A stretch of DNA of 6,889 nt from Balneolales bacterium (GCA_007133875.1 SLLW01000320.1:1-6889), one strand, 5' to 3'. Shown: positions 1 to 6,774, counted from the stretch's first letter. Translations and numbers: made by a program. Notes: a model not told the origin generated them from the sequence alone.

Positions 1-758
1 AAATCCGGCGCACTTAATTTCAGCGCCTGTGCAGCCTGTTCTTTGTAGTCCCATGTTTTCCACAGGATCGAAGAGCACGACTCCGGCGAAATAACGGAGT
101 ACCAGGTATTTTCCATCATATAGACTTCGTTGCCCATACCGATTCCCAGTGCTCCGCCACTGGCTCCTTCACCGATGACAATAGTCACAATCGGGACCTT
201 CAGCAGCGCCATTTCACGAAGGTTTCGGGCGATCGCTTCGGCCTGTCCCCGCTCCTCGGCTTCAAGTCCCGGAAAAGCACCGGGGGTATCAAGAAAGGTA
301 ATTACCGGAATTCCGAATTTTTCCGCAGTTTTCATGAGCCGTAAAGCCTTTCGGTACCCGTCGGGATTCGGCATCCCGAAATTGCGATATTTTCGGCTTT
401 TGGTATCGCGTCCTTTCTGATGACCGATCACCATTACGGAGCGCCCTTCAAACGTGGCAAAACCACCTACAATCGCTTTGTCATCACTGTAACACCGGTC
501 TCCATGCAGCTCGATGAAATTCTCCATGAGCTTATATATATAATCGAGTGTATAAGGGCGGTCCGGGTGGCGCGCCAGTTGTACACGCTGCCAGTGGGTG
601 AGATTGGAAAAGATGGATTTACGCAACTCTTCCACCCGTTTCCGGAGCCGGTCAATCTCGGGTGTCAGTACATTGTCATCACTGATATTCAGTTCACTGA
701 GTTCGGTGATCTTCTTTTCCAACTCAATAATTGGCTTTTCAAAATCGAGATGATTCAT
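1..758 (-). CDS. accA: Acetyl-CoA carboxylase carboxyltransferase, alpha subunit (3' end outside window)
   Basis: AccA pairs with AccD to form the carboxyltransferase that moves the carboxyl group from carboxybiotin-BCCP to acetyl-CoA, giving malonyl-CoA for fatty-acid synthesis in the cytoplasm. I translated 252 residues; the E. coli protein has about 319, so roughly 65 C-terminal residues lie off the left edge. The N-terminus has the typical [14 protein letters not shown] coiled segment. The crotonase-fold core follows: GDR at 86-88, GHQKGRDTK at 112-120, [17 protein letters not shown] at 126-142, DTPGAFPG at 157-164, [14 protein letters not shown] at 170-183, the oxyanion-type GEGASGGAL at 197-205, and [10 protein letters not shown] at 224-233. 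The ATG at 756-758 aligns with the family start. Its leader is A-rich (AAATAAATAAATG) with no Shine-Dalgarno, as is common in Bacteroidota. It is the last gene of the leftward block, 157 bp after the GT2 gene, so it may share that transcript or have its own promoter. I see no frame break in the part shown. Confidence 0.96.
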   Translation of the reverse strand, partial: MNHLDFEKPIIELEKKITELSELNISDDNVLTPEIDRLRKRVEELRKSIFSNLTHWQRVQLARHPDRPYTLDYIYKLMENFIELHGDRCYSDDKAIVGGFATFEGRSVMVIGHQKGRDTKSRKYRNFGMPNPDGYRKALRLMKTAEKFGIPVITFLDTPGAFPGLEAEERGQAEAIARNLREMALLKVPIVTIVIGEGASGGALGIGMGNEVYMMENTWYSVISPESCSSILWKTWDYKEQAAQALKLSAPD

Positions 759-770
759 TTATTTATTTCT

Positions 771-887
771 TTATTTCACATTTTGAGCAATCGGAAAGCG
801 TATGTCCTGACGGGTATTACCGGTTTCAATAATCAGAAAGTCAAACGGGGGTACATCATCAACATCAGATGCGGCGAAATCGATTGA
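771..887 (-). other. Unassigned 38-codon open stretch between the GT2 gene and accA
   Basis: The 157-bp gap between the GT2 stop and the accA start has one minus-strand frame open from just after a TAA (888-890) to a TAA at 771-773. It would encode 38 residues, with segments such as DVDDVPPFDFLIIETGN and TRQDIRFPIAQNVK. The composition looks protein-like, but there is no ATG, GTG or TTG near its beginning and no Shine-Dalgarno. An open run of this length is also common by chance. It could be a decayed remnant of a gene, a short ORF with a non-standard start, or simply the accA leader. I recognise no family and find no convincing promoter or terminator in the gap. Confidence 0.15.
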
Positions 888-915
888 TTATTTATGATAC
901 GGACCAATCACCGTT

Positions 916-1650
916 TTACAAGATGCCAAGGATACTTCTAAATTTCAAAACCCAAACCATCCAGACCGCTTCTATTACAATTTTCTTTGACATTTTTGAT
1001 ACTCCTTCGGTCCGTTCCCGGAATATGATCGACACCTCTTTCAGAGAAAAGCCCGCTTTATATGCGCGAAAATGGACTTCAATCTGAAATGAGTAACCGT
1101 TTGACCGAATCTTGTCCAGGTCGATTTTTTCCAAAACTCTTCGGGAGATACATTTAAATCCTGCGGTAGTGTCCTGGACCGGCATCCCGGTAATAAACCG
1201 GGCATACGTGTTCGCTGAGTAGGATAAAATTAATCGGGTAAGTGGCCAGTTTATGATACTGATACCATCGCTGTAACGGGATCCGATCGCAACATCGCAA
1301 TGTCCCTGCTTCACTTCACCAATCAACCTCGGAAGATCATCCGGGTCGTGTGAGAAATCGGCATCCATTTCACAAATATACTTGTAGGAGCGTGAAAGCG
1401 CAAAATGAAAGCCGGCAACATAGGCCGTTCCGAGTCCCTGTTTCCCTTCCCGCTCAATGAGATGGATGCGGGCCGGCCATTTTTTTTGCCATTTCTTTAC
1501 CACACCGGCTGTATCATCCGGGGAGCCGTCATCCACCACAAGCACATCGACCGGTTCATCAAGGCCCATGATATGCGGTATCAAGCGGCTAATATTATCC
1601 GCTTCGTTAAATGTCGGAATAATGACAAGGGATGCACTCTCATCACTCAT
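916..1650 (-). CDS. Polyprenol/dolichol-phosphate mannose synthase-like GT2 glycosyltransferase
   Basis: This 244-residue protein is a soluble GT2 (GT-A fold) enzyme of the DPM1/Ppm1 type. These move a hexose, usually mannose, from a nucleotide sugar to polyprenyl phosphate at the cytoplasmic membrane face, and the lipid-linked sugar then serves membrane glycosyltransferases. Visible motifs are PTFNE (12-16), VVDDGSPDDT (38-47), GLGTAYVAGF (72-81), the metal-binding DAD (96-98) in EMDADFSHDP, GSRYSDG (123-129), QDTTAGF (159-165), GYSFQIE (185-191) and the family signature FRERTEGVSKMS (210-221). There is no C-terminal transmembrane pair, so it resembles the single-domain class and is full length. 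The ATG lies 2 nt past the stop of the upstream transferase and has a purine-rich site ending in AAGGG 8 nt before it, so the two genes are very likely cotranscribed and perhaps translationally coupled. The donor (GDP-mannose or UDP-glucose) cannot be read from sequence. Closely related enzymes make polyprenyl-phosphate glucose or GlcNAc derivatives. Confidence 0.9.
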   Translation of the reverse strand: MSDESASLVIIPTFNEADNISRLIPHIMGLDEPVDVLVVDDGSPDDTAGVVKKWQKKWPARIHLIEREGKQGLGTAYVAGFHFALSRSYKYICEMDADFSHDPDDLPRLIGEVKQGHCDVAIGSRYSDGISIINWPLTRLILSYSANTYARFITGMPVQDTTAGFKCISRRVLEKIDLDKIRSNGYSFQIEVHFRAYKAGFSLKEVSIIFRERTEGVSKMSKKIVIEAVWMVWVLKFRSILGIL

Positions 1651-1652
1651 GG

Positions 1653-3068
1653 CTACTGCCCTTTTCCTTTTAGCACCGTCATCACGGTATTGATTAATAT
1701 TTTAAAATCCATCTTCAGAGAAATATTTTCGACATAAAAGAGGTCATATTTTGTCTTTTCCTTGACATCCTCCAGGCTCTCATCATATTTCCATTTTACT
1801 TGTGCCCAACCGGTTATGCCCGGCCTAACCCGTAATCGCCGGGAATAGAGGGGGATTTTGTTTTTGAATTGGTTCACAAAATAGGGTCGCTCCGGCCGTG
1901 GCCCTACAAGGCTCATGTCTCCCTTCAACACATTAATAAACTGCGGAAGTTCGTCCAGCCGCAATTTTCGAAGCCAGTATCCGAGTGGTGTAATACGCGG
2001 GTCATTGTCACTTGCCCAAACCGGGCCACTCTCTTTTTCCGCATCAATAAACATCGTCCGGAACTTGAACATGGTAAACGGCCGCTCATATTTACCCACA
2101 CGCTGCTGTTTAAAAATAGCCGGACCGGGAGAAGTAAACCGGATCAGAAGTGCAATGATGAGCATAAACGGGAACGCCGGAATCAGGATGATCAGAGACA
2201 GAACGATATCCATGAGCCGTTTCATGAATTTCTCCCAGGTTGGCATGGGGTCGGGCATGACATCAATCAATGGCAGGCCGAAAATTTGATTCGTCTGGTT
2301 CAGTCCGGTTATTACCTGGTGAAAATCGGGCAGTATTTTTACCGATACATTGGGGATATCAATTTGGTCGAGAATGGCAATTAAGTCGTCCGGGTTATCA
2401 TTTTCAAGTGCCACAATCACATCCTGAACCTTGTGTTCAAGAATGAGGTCCTTAATTTCACCTACGCTGCCCAGAATCTTTGAGGAATCGACACGGATGT
2501 CTTTCGACTCTGAGCCGTTTAAACTGACATAGCCGAGTACGTTCATTCCGGACGTACGGTGGCGGTTGAGATTTTCATGGACTGATAAGGCAGCGGAGCC
2601 CGTACCGACAATGAATGCGCGGTGGAGTCCCTTGCCCTTGAGCACCCGATGTTTCTGAAGTGTCCGAAGTATAAAACGGCTCATCGAGACACAGATCAGT
2701 ACAATCATCCAGTATGTCAGTGTAACCCATTTTGCTTGATGGAGATTGTCGGATGACCAGCCAAGCGTATCGATAAAAAGCAAAAAAAAGAGAATCAGGG
2801 TTCCAATGATGGAGATTTTGGCGACACGGATGATCTCATCGAAGCGGGATATGAGGTACAAATGGCGATAGAGTCCGAACAGACCGAACAACCCGACCCA
2901 ATAAGCAGACACAACCATGGCGGGCAAAAAAAGTATAGACGGGGCGTGGGCTACCGGTTCAATGCCCAGCCCAAATTCAAACCGGACTAAATAAAAAACA
3001 TACCAGGCCAGCATCAGAAATACAAAATCACTGATAACGGTGCTGATAATTTCCTTCGCTTTTTCCAA
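1653..3068 (-). CDS. Polyprenyl-phosphate sugar-1-phosphate transferase (WbaP/WcaJ-type large phosphoglycosyl transferase)
   Basis: This membrane enzyme starts envelope or exopolysaccharide assembly by moving a sugar phosphate from a UDP-sugar to undecaprenyl phosphate. The 471-residue order is typical of the family. There are four predicted transmembrane helices (about 9-30, 45-68, 82-100, 116-134). A Rossmann-like CoA_binding_3 domain begins AFIVGTGSAA at 151-160. A bacterial sugar-transferase domain (PF02397) runs from about 281 to the end: FMKRLMDIVLSL with its membrane-dipping helix to about 311, QQRVGK 321-326, FKFRTM 334-339, DPRITPLG 356-363, the catalytic Asp-Glu in LDELPQ (D372, E373), KGDMSLVGPRPE 382-393 and RPGITGWAQV 415-424. 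All catalytic motifs are intact, so it should be active; the sugar is unknown. The start is TTG at 3066-3068: an in-frame stop lies at 3090-3092, no ATG, GTG or other TTG lies between, and the next ATG would cut the first helix. No Shine-Dalgarno is visible. It is the first gene of the leftward block. Confidence 0.94.
   Translation of the reverse strand: MEKAKEIISTVISDFVFLMLAWYVFYLVRFEFGLGIEPVAHAPSILFLPAMVVSAYWVGLFGLFGLYRHLYLISRFDEIIRVAKISIIGTLILFFLLFIDTLGWSSDNLHQAKWVTLTYWMIVLICVSMSRFILRTLQKHRVLKGKGLHRAFIVGTGSAALSVHENLNRHRTSGMNVLGYVSLNGSESKDIRVDSSKILGSVGEIKDLILEHKVQDVIVALENDNPDDLIAILDQIDIPNVSVKILPDFHQVITGLNQTNQIFGLPLIDVMPDPMPTWEKFMKRLMDIVLSLIILIPAFPFMLIIALLIRFTSPGPAIFKQQRVGKYERPFTMFKFRTMFIDAEKESGPVWASDNDPRITPLGYWLRKLRLDELPQFINVLKGDMSLVGPRPERPYFVNQFKNKIPLYSRRLRVRPGITGWAQVKWKYDESLEDVKEKTKYDLFYVENISLKMDFKILINTVMTVLKGKGQ
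1659..1669 (-). promoter_or_regulatory. Ribosome binding site of the GT2 gene, inside the upstream gene's 3' end
   Basis: The minus strand reads AAGGAAAAGGG, 8 nt before the ATG at 1650. It sits within the last codons (Lys-Gly-Lys-Gly) of the upstream transferase. It supports ATG 1650 as the start and cotranscription with the upstream gene. It stands out because the other starts in this window have weak or no Shine-Dalgarno sequences. Confidence 0.5.
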
Positions 3069-3170
3069 ATCGTACGTAATTTCGATGTGTCAAACGTGGA
3101 CTACCGAAGTTTTTTTCACCACGTCCGATAACTTAATGACGAAATGATTACGGGAATAAGTGCTCCACTG

Positions 3171-3199
3171 TTTATATTTGGTTTTCAAAACACCAATAA
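3171..3199 (-). promoter_or_regulatory. Candidate promoter for the leftward transferase / GT2 block
   Basis: On the minus strand TATAAA (3171-3176) follows TTATTG (3194-3199) with a 17-nt spacer. The -10 is good and the -35 is poor. It would give a leader of about 95 nt before the TTG start. It lies back to back with, and overlaps, the candidate tgt promoter. A TTGACA also occurs at 3088-3093 on this strand, but no -10 follows it at a suitable distance before the start codon. Confidence 0.25.
3178..3196. repeat. Near-perfect inverted repeat in the divergent intergenic region
   Basis: TTGGTTTTCAAAACACCAA is an inverted repeat centred on C3186. The inner 11 bp (GTTTT-C-AAAAC, 3181-3191) are perfect, and the outer TTGG/CCAA pair as well if A3192 is treated as an insertion. 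It lies within the candidate tgt promoter and in the spacer of the candidate leftward promoter, the place expected for an operator. It has no T-tract and is A/T-rich, so it is not a convincing terminator. Function is inferred from position only. Confidence 0.35.
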
Positions 3200-3208
3200 C
3201 CGTATAAT
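3178..3208 (+). promoter_or_regulatory. tgt promoter with consensus TATAAT next to the start codon
   Basis: TATAAT (3203-3208) is a perfect -10 hexamer. TTGGTT (3178-3183), 19 nt upstream, is the best -35 candidate and is weak. The last base of the -10 is 5 nt before the GTG start at 3214. A start site at the usual 6-8 nt past the -10 would therefore fall on or inside the start codon, giving a leaderless mRNA. Confidence 0.5.
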
Positions 3209-3213
3209 ATAAC

Positions 3214-4341
3214 GTGTTCCAACTCACAAAAGAAACGACGAAAGGGAAAGCCCGAAGGGGAGTTCTGCAAACGGATCACGGGGCAATCCAGACTCCGATT
3301 TTTATGCCTGTTGGTACTGCCGGAACTGTTAAAGCTGTTGACAGTCTAACGCTTACAGACAAAATAAAGGCACCGGTGATTCTCGGCAATACCTATCACC
3401 TCTACCTGAGGCCGGGTAACGAAATCATGCAGCATGCCGGCGGACTTCATCAATTTATGAATTGGCCGGGTGCATTGCTCACCGACTCCGGAGGGTATCA
3501 GGTATTCTCCCTGTCGGATATTCGCAAACTGGAGCAGGACGGAGTGGTTTTCAAAAGCCATCTCGATGGGTCAGAGCACAAGTTCACACCTGCAAATGTC
3601 ATTGAAACACAACGAATTCTTGGATCTGACATCATGATGACACTGGACGAATGTCCTCCTTATCCTGCTACGGAAGCGTATGTCAGCAATTCTCTGGACC
3701 TTACACACCGCTGGGCACGTGACTGCTTTCATGCATTTAAAAACGGCACGGAACGGTTTGGTCACAGACAGTTTCTTTTCGGGATCACCCAGGGTGGTAT
3801 TTACCCGGACCTGAGGAGGCAATCAATTCAGACCCTTTCGGAAACAGATTTTGACGGTATGGCGATTGGAGGCCTGAGCGTCGGCGAACCCCCGGAAAAA
3901 ATGTATGAGATCACCGATTTATCGACCGACTATCTTCCCCGGAACAAACCGCGCTATCTGATGGGGGTAGGCACACCGGCTGATCTGCTGGAATCCGTTG
4001 CACGGGGAGTTGACATGTTCGATTGTGTGATGCCAACACGTAATGCCCGAAACGGGATGCTGTTTACGGCTGATGGGATCATCAATCTGAAAAATGCGCG
4101 CTGGAAGACCCATTTTGAATCGGCGGATCCGGACTTCCCCTCCGACTTATGCCAAAATCACACACTTGCGTATCTCCACCATCTGTTCCGGGCAGGTGAA
4201 ATACTTGGCATTCAACTGGCAACGGCTCACAACCTGACCTTTTATCTTTGGCTGATGGAGCAAATCCGCAACCATATAGATGATGACACGTACAATGAGT
4301 GGTACCCTGCTATGGCCGAAAATGTTCGAAAGAGGCGGTGA
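3214..4341 (+). CDS. tgt: tRNA-guanine(34) transglycosylase, with degenerate zinc site
   Basis: TGT swaps guanine-34 of GUN-anticodon tRNAs for preQ1, a step of queuosine synthesis. The 375-residue length is normal. The TIM-barrel core has the general acid/base Asp D91 in LLTDSGGYQVFSL, DEC at 145-147, GGLSVGE at 219-225, YLMGVG at 248-253, and the nucleophile D270 in DMFDCVMPTRNARNG (267-281). The Cys of DEC and the Val of LSVGE are the bacterial-type residues that fit preQ1. The usual CxCxxC...H zinc site is altered: aligned on DPD...C and AYLHHL, the first two Cys are F308 and S310, while C313 and H339 remain. The tail (FYLWLMEQIR...EWYPAMAENV) is Bacteroidota-like. The GTG start aligns with the E. 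coli N-terminus, and an in-frame TAA at 3205-3207 leaves no other standard start upstream. No Shine-Dalgarno is visible; the -10 box is 5 nt upstream. The gene converges on the fusion gene with a 43-bp gap. Confidence 0.96.
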   Translation: MFQLTKETTKGKARRGVLQTDHGAIQTPIFMPVGTAGTVKAVDSLTLTDKIKAPVILGNTYHLYLRPGNEIMQHAGGLHQFMNWPGALLTDSGGYQVFSLSDIRKLEQDGVVFKSHLDGSEHKFTPANVIETQRILGSDIMMTLDECPPYPATEAYVSNSLDLTHRWARDCFHAFKNGTERFGHRQFLFGITQGGIYPDLRRQSIQTLSETDFDGMAIGGLSVGEPPEKMYEITDLSTDYLPRNKPRYLMGVGTPADLLESVARGVDMFDCVMPTRNARNGMLFTADGIINLKNARWKTHFESADPDFPSDLCQNHTLAYLHHLFRAGEILGIQLATAHNLTFYLWLMEQIRNHIDDDTYNEWYPAMAENVRKRR

Positions 4342-4384
4342 TGGGATCGTATATCAGGGTCGCAAGCCGCAACTGCCTGAGAAC

Positions 4385-6571
4385 CTACATCTCGTCAATA
4401 GAACGAAGAGTTGGCCGGCGATATATGAGCGTTTTTATGAGCACATCCAAATCCATCCATACTGAATAGTTCTGCAGATAATAGAGTTCGTGCTGCTGTT
4501 TTTCTTCTTCGTGATATAATTTGTTTTCTGATAATTGCCTGAAACCTGTTAAACCCGGTTTTACATTGGCAAAATGGGGTAATCTTCCGGGTATGATAGG
4601 CGCCCCCACAAGACTGACCTTCCCCTTCCATACATTCCACAACAGCAGGTATCTGTTAATCCAGCGATATTTTTTATAGGGAAGGAACAGGAAAATCGTA
4701 AAGCTCCTGATATCGGATAGCCTTATCCCCAACGGTTTCTTTCTGTGATGAAAAAACAGACTCGGGGCTAAAAACAGTGGTGTCATCAGGATCAATAACA
4801 GTGTTGAAACAGCAAGGTCCAGAGTCCGTTTCATAAACAGATTCCACCGGGAAAAATAAGCCAGATTAGCATCGATCACCGGCAGATCATCGAGATATTC
4901 CACATTGGTTTTGCCTACGATATAATCCATGGAATCGGCAACAATCCGTGGGTAGACCGATGTTTCCCGTAATTCCGAGATTGTCTTCATTATCTGATCA
5001 TGGTCGACTGCGGGCAGTGTAAACATTATTTCATCCACCTGGTGATATTTTACAAGTTTCATCATGGATGACAAATCACCGACAACAGGCACGTTTTCCA
5101 CTTCATCCTGATAATTAGATTTATCCTGGGATACCAATCCAACCAACTGATAATTCCAGTCTGCGCGTGATCGCAGCTTGCGGATCAGTTCCGGCGTCTT
5201 GCTGTCTAATCCGACAAGCAATATACGGCGTGCCAGAAAACTGCCGGGAATGTTGGGTGCTTTGCGTGAGCGGTTGATCTGAATGATCCGTACGCCACTA
5301 AGAAGCAAGACGCTGGTTATGGCACTGACCAACAAAATTAATCTGGAAAACGCAAAATCCCGCAGGAAAAATGTGACCAGGACAACGCCAACAAAAGCCA
5401 CTCCTGTACTTTTAATGATCGCAGGAAGAGAGAACCGGTTTTTCCCATACAAATCGTAGTAGAGTGCCGAACCAAGAAATATAGTACTCAGCAGGAGGTT
5501 GACAGATAAAAACTCAATTTGGTATCGGTGTGCCATCTCTTCAAATGAGATGTTGTATCGAAGCATAAAAAGAATAATGATCAGGATATTCAACACACTC
5601 AAGTCAAGTGCGGGTTGTGTCAACTTCCTGAAAATTGTACTCAAGTATGATACGGCCCCTTTTATCACAATCCCGGAAAGAATAAATATTCTGAAGAACA
5701 GGGTGTATCCGAAACTGTAATGTTTGTTAAAAAACTGGTACATCGCCTTATTAAAAGTTACGACGTAATCCAGGTTTTCCTTTTTGGTACTCTCCCCTTT
5801 GTAGTGGATAATACTGGTTGCCGGCTGATAATCAATATTCCACCCCAGCTTCTGAATGCGATAGCAAAGATCGATATCCTCACCATACATAAAAAACTGC
5901 TCGTCAAAACCCCCGGCATTTTTTAGGATATCGGTTCTGAAAAACATGAAGGCCCCGGACAATACAGGGATACTGGCCTCTCTGTTTTCATCCTCACCAC
6001 CGAGGTAGTATGCAGAAAACCTTCGGCTATTGGGGAAAATACGGGGCAGGCCCAGCATTTTGTAGAAGGCGGTCATTGGGGTAGGGACGGACCGGCGTGA
6101 TTCCGGAGCGAAAGTTCCATCCGGATTGAGCATTTTGCAGCCTGCGGCTGCGGTATCCGGCCGATTTTCCATGTGCCGGTACATCACTTCTAAAGTATCC
6201 TGCCTGACAATAGTATCCGGGTTAATCAGCAATGTATACCGCCCACCGGCCTTCGAAATAGCCTGGTTATTGGCACGGCCGAATCCAACATTTACATCAT
6301 TCAGAATATAATGGACATGGGGAAACCGTTTCTTCAGATACCCAACAGACCCGTCAGAAGAGGCGTTGTCTACAACAAATATTTGAAGACGAAATTCATT
6401 ACGTGCTTTTTCGAGAGAACCGAGGAGGTTGGCTACAAATTCCTTGACGTTAAAATTGACAATAACGATGCTGATGTCGAAATCAACGTCTTGCGTGTTA
6501 CCGTATTTGGGGGACTTCTGATGGTACTCCGGAGTTCCGGAGGGATCTGTCTTTTCCTTAATTGACGTCAT
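4385..6571 (-). CDS. GT2 glycosyltransferase fused to a degenerate phosphoglycosyl-transferase-like membrane module
   Basis: The protein has 728 residues from the ATG at 6569-6571. Residues about 33-290 form a WbbL-like (rhamnosyltransferase-type) GT2 domain: ISIVIVNFN 33-41, VVDNASSDGS 66-75, NVGFGRANNQ 94-103, INPDT 116-120, SGAFMFFR 205-212, GGFDEQFFMYGEDIDLCYR 220-238 and HYKGEST 256-262. Five hydrophobic segments follow (about 292-310, 324-339, 354-372, 385-403, 409-427), then a Rossmann-like domain starting RRILLVGLDS at 448. Last is a stretch homologous to the sugar-transferase domain (FMKRTLDLAVS from 579, membrane helix to 607, KGKVSLVGAP 649-658, KPGLTGF 671-677, ELYYLQNYSVWMDLDVL 695-711). 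QQRVGK, FKFRTM and LDELPQ are missing; aligned from KGxxSLVG, the catalytic Asp-Glu become N639-R640, and the segment is about 30 residues short. I infer an active GT2 on a non-catalytic membrane module. An ATG 33 codons upstream is open, but its extension looks non-coding. The Shine-Dalgarno is weak (GCGGATC). Confidence 0.88.
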   Translation of the reverse strand: MTSIKEKTDPSGTPEYHQKSPKYGNTQDVDFDISIVIVNFNVKEFVANLLGSLEKARNEFRLQIFVVDNASSDGSVGYLKKRFPHVHYILNDVNVGFGRANNQAISKAGGRYTLLINPDTIVRQDTLEVMYRHMENRPDTAAAGCKMLNPDGTFAPESRRSVPTPMTAFYKMLGLPRIFPNSRRFSAYYLGGEDENREASIPVLSGAFMFFRTDILKNAGGFDEQFFMYGEDIDLCYRIQKLGWNIDYQPATSIIHYKGESTKKENLDYVVTFNKAMYQFFNKHYSFGYTLFFRIFILSGIVIKGAVSYLSTIFRKLTQPALDLSVLNILIIILFMLRYNISFEEMAHRYQIEFLSVNLLLSTIFLGSALYYDLYGKNRFSLPAIIKSTGVAFVGVVLVTFFLRDFAFSRLILLVSAITSVLLLSGVRIIQINRSRKAPNIPGSFLARRILLVGLDSKTPELIRKLRSRADWNYQLVGLVSQDKSNYQDEVENVPVVGDLSSMMKLVKYHQVDEIMFTLPAVDHDQIMKTISELRETSVYPRIVADSMDYIVGKTNVEYLDDLPVIDANLAYFSRWNLFMKRTLDLAVSTLLLILMTPLFLAPSLFFHHRKKPLGIRLSDIRSFTIFLFLPYKKYRWINRYLLLWNVWKGKVSLVGAPIIPGRLPHFANVKPGLTGFRQLSENKLYHEEEKQQHELYYLQNYSVWMDLDVLIKTLIYRRPTLRSIDEM

Positions 6572-6625
6572 GAAAGATCCGCATAAAAATGATATATCGA
6601 CAACCGTTCGAATCGAGCGGCAACA

Positions 6626-6675
6626 GTACAATGAATTACGGATACCGTGTACATTGCAAAGGAACAGCATTGTAC
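6626..6675. repeat. Three copies of a GTACAWTG motif upstream of the fusion gene
   Basis: GTACAATG (6626-6633), GTACATTGC (6649-6657) and the inverted GCATTGTAC (6667-6675) lie within 50 bp. The first and third form a perfect 8-bp inverted repeat; the second and third pair with one mismatch. They sit 55 to 104 bp upstream of the ATG at 6571, in the only non-coding stretch (6572-6774) between the rRNA terminator and this gene, where its promoter must lie. I find no convincing -35/-10 pair there. The motif could be a regulator site, but copies this short can arise by chance. Confidence 0.25.
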
Positions 6676-6774
6676 TTCAGCACCAACAGATACTACGGAG
6701 AGAAAGCCTGAACTTCAACGGAAAGTCGGGGCTGCCGGAAAATAAGAAAGGCTTTTAAAAAAAGGTAAATAAAC

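Noticed and set aside
420..887. 155-codon open frame on the plus strand opposite accA
   Set aside because: It is antisense to a clear accA over most of its length, and its translation resembles no family I know. It is a shadow of the codon use of accA.
759..915. accA promoter (TTGACT followed by TAATAC on the minus strand)
   Set aside because: The spacer is 19 nt with a mediocre -10, and cotranscription with the upstream gene is just as likely. This is too weak to list.
1869..2384. 171-codon open frame on the plus strand opposite the sugar-phosphate transferase
   Set aside because: It is fully antisense to conserved catalytic motifs, has a rough Arg/Asn/His-rich composition, and has no promoter or ribosome site.
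3069..3213. preQ1 riboswitch or other leader RNA upstream of tgt
   Set aside because: The -10 box lies 5 nt before the start codon, leaving no room for a leader, and I see no preQ1-I-like hairpin with an A-rich tail.
4354..4380. Bidirectional terminator between tgt and the fusion gene
   Set aside because: The stem is only 5 bp with a 17-nt loop and has no T-tract on either strand.
4385..4640. Frameshift as the explanation for the lost catalytic motifs of the fusion protein
   Set aside because: The frame stays open and homologous motifs occur on both sides of the lost segment in the same frame (FMKRTLD before; KGKVSLVG, KPGLTGF and the C-terminal helix after). Divergence or deletion fits better than a base error. 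The overlapping 81-codon minus-strand frame has no family resemblance.
6572..6670. 33-residue N-terminal extension of the fusion protein from an ATG at 6668-6670
   Set aside because: The extension is Cys-rich and unlike GT2 N-termini, and its start codon lies inside the GTACAWTG repeat. The ATG at 6571 leaves about 30 residues before the first beta strand, which is sufficient.
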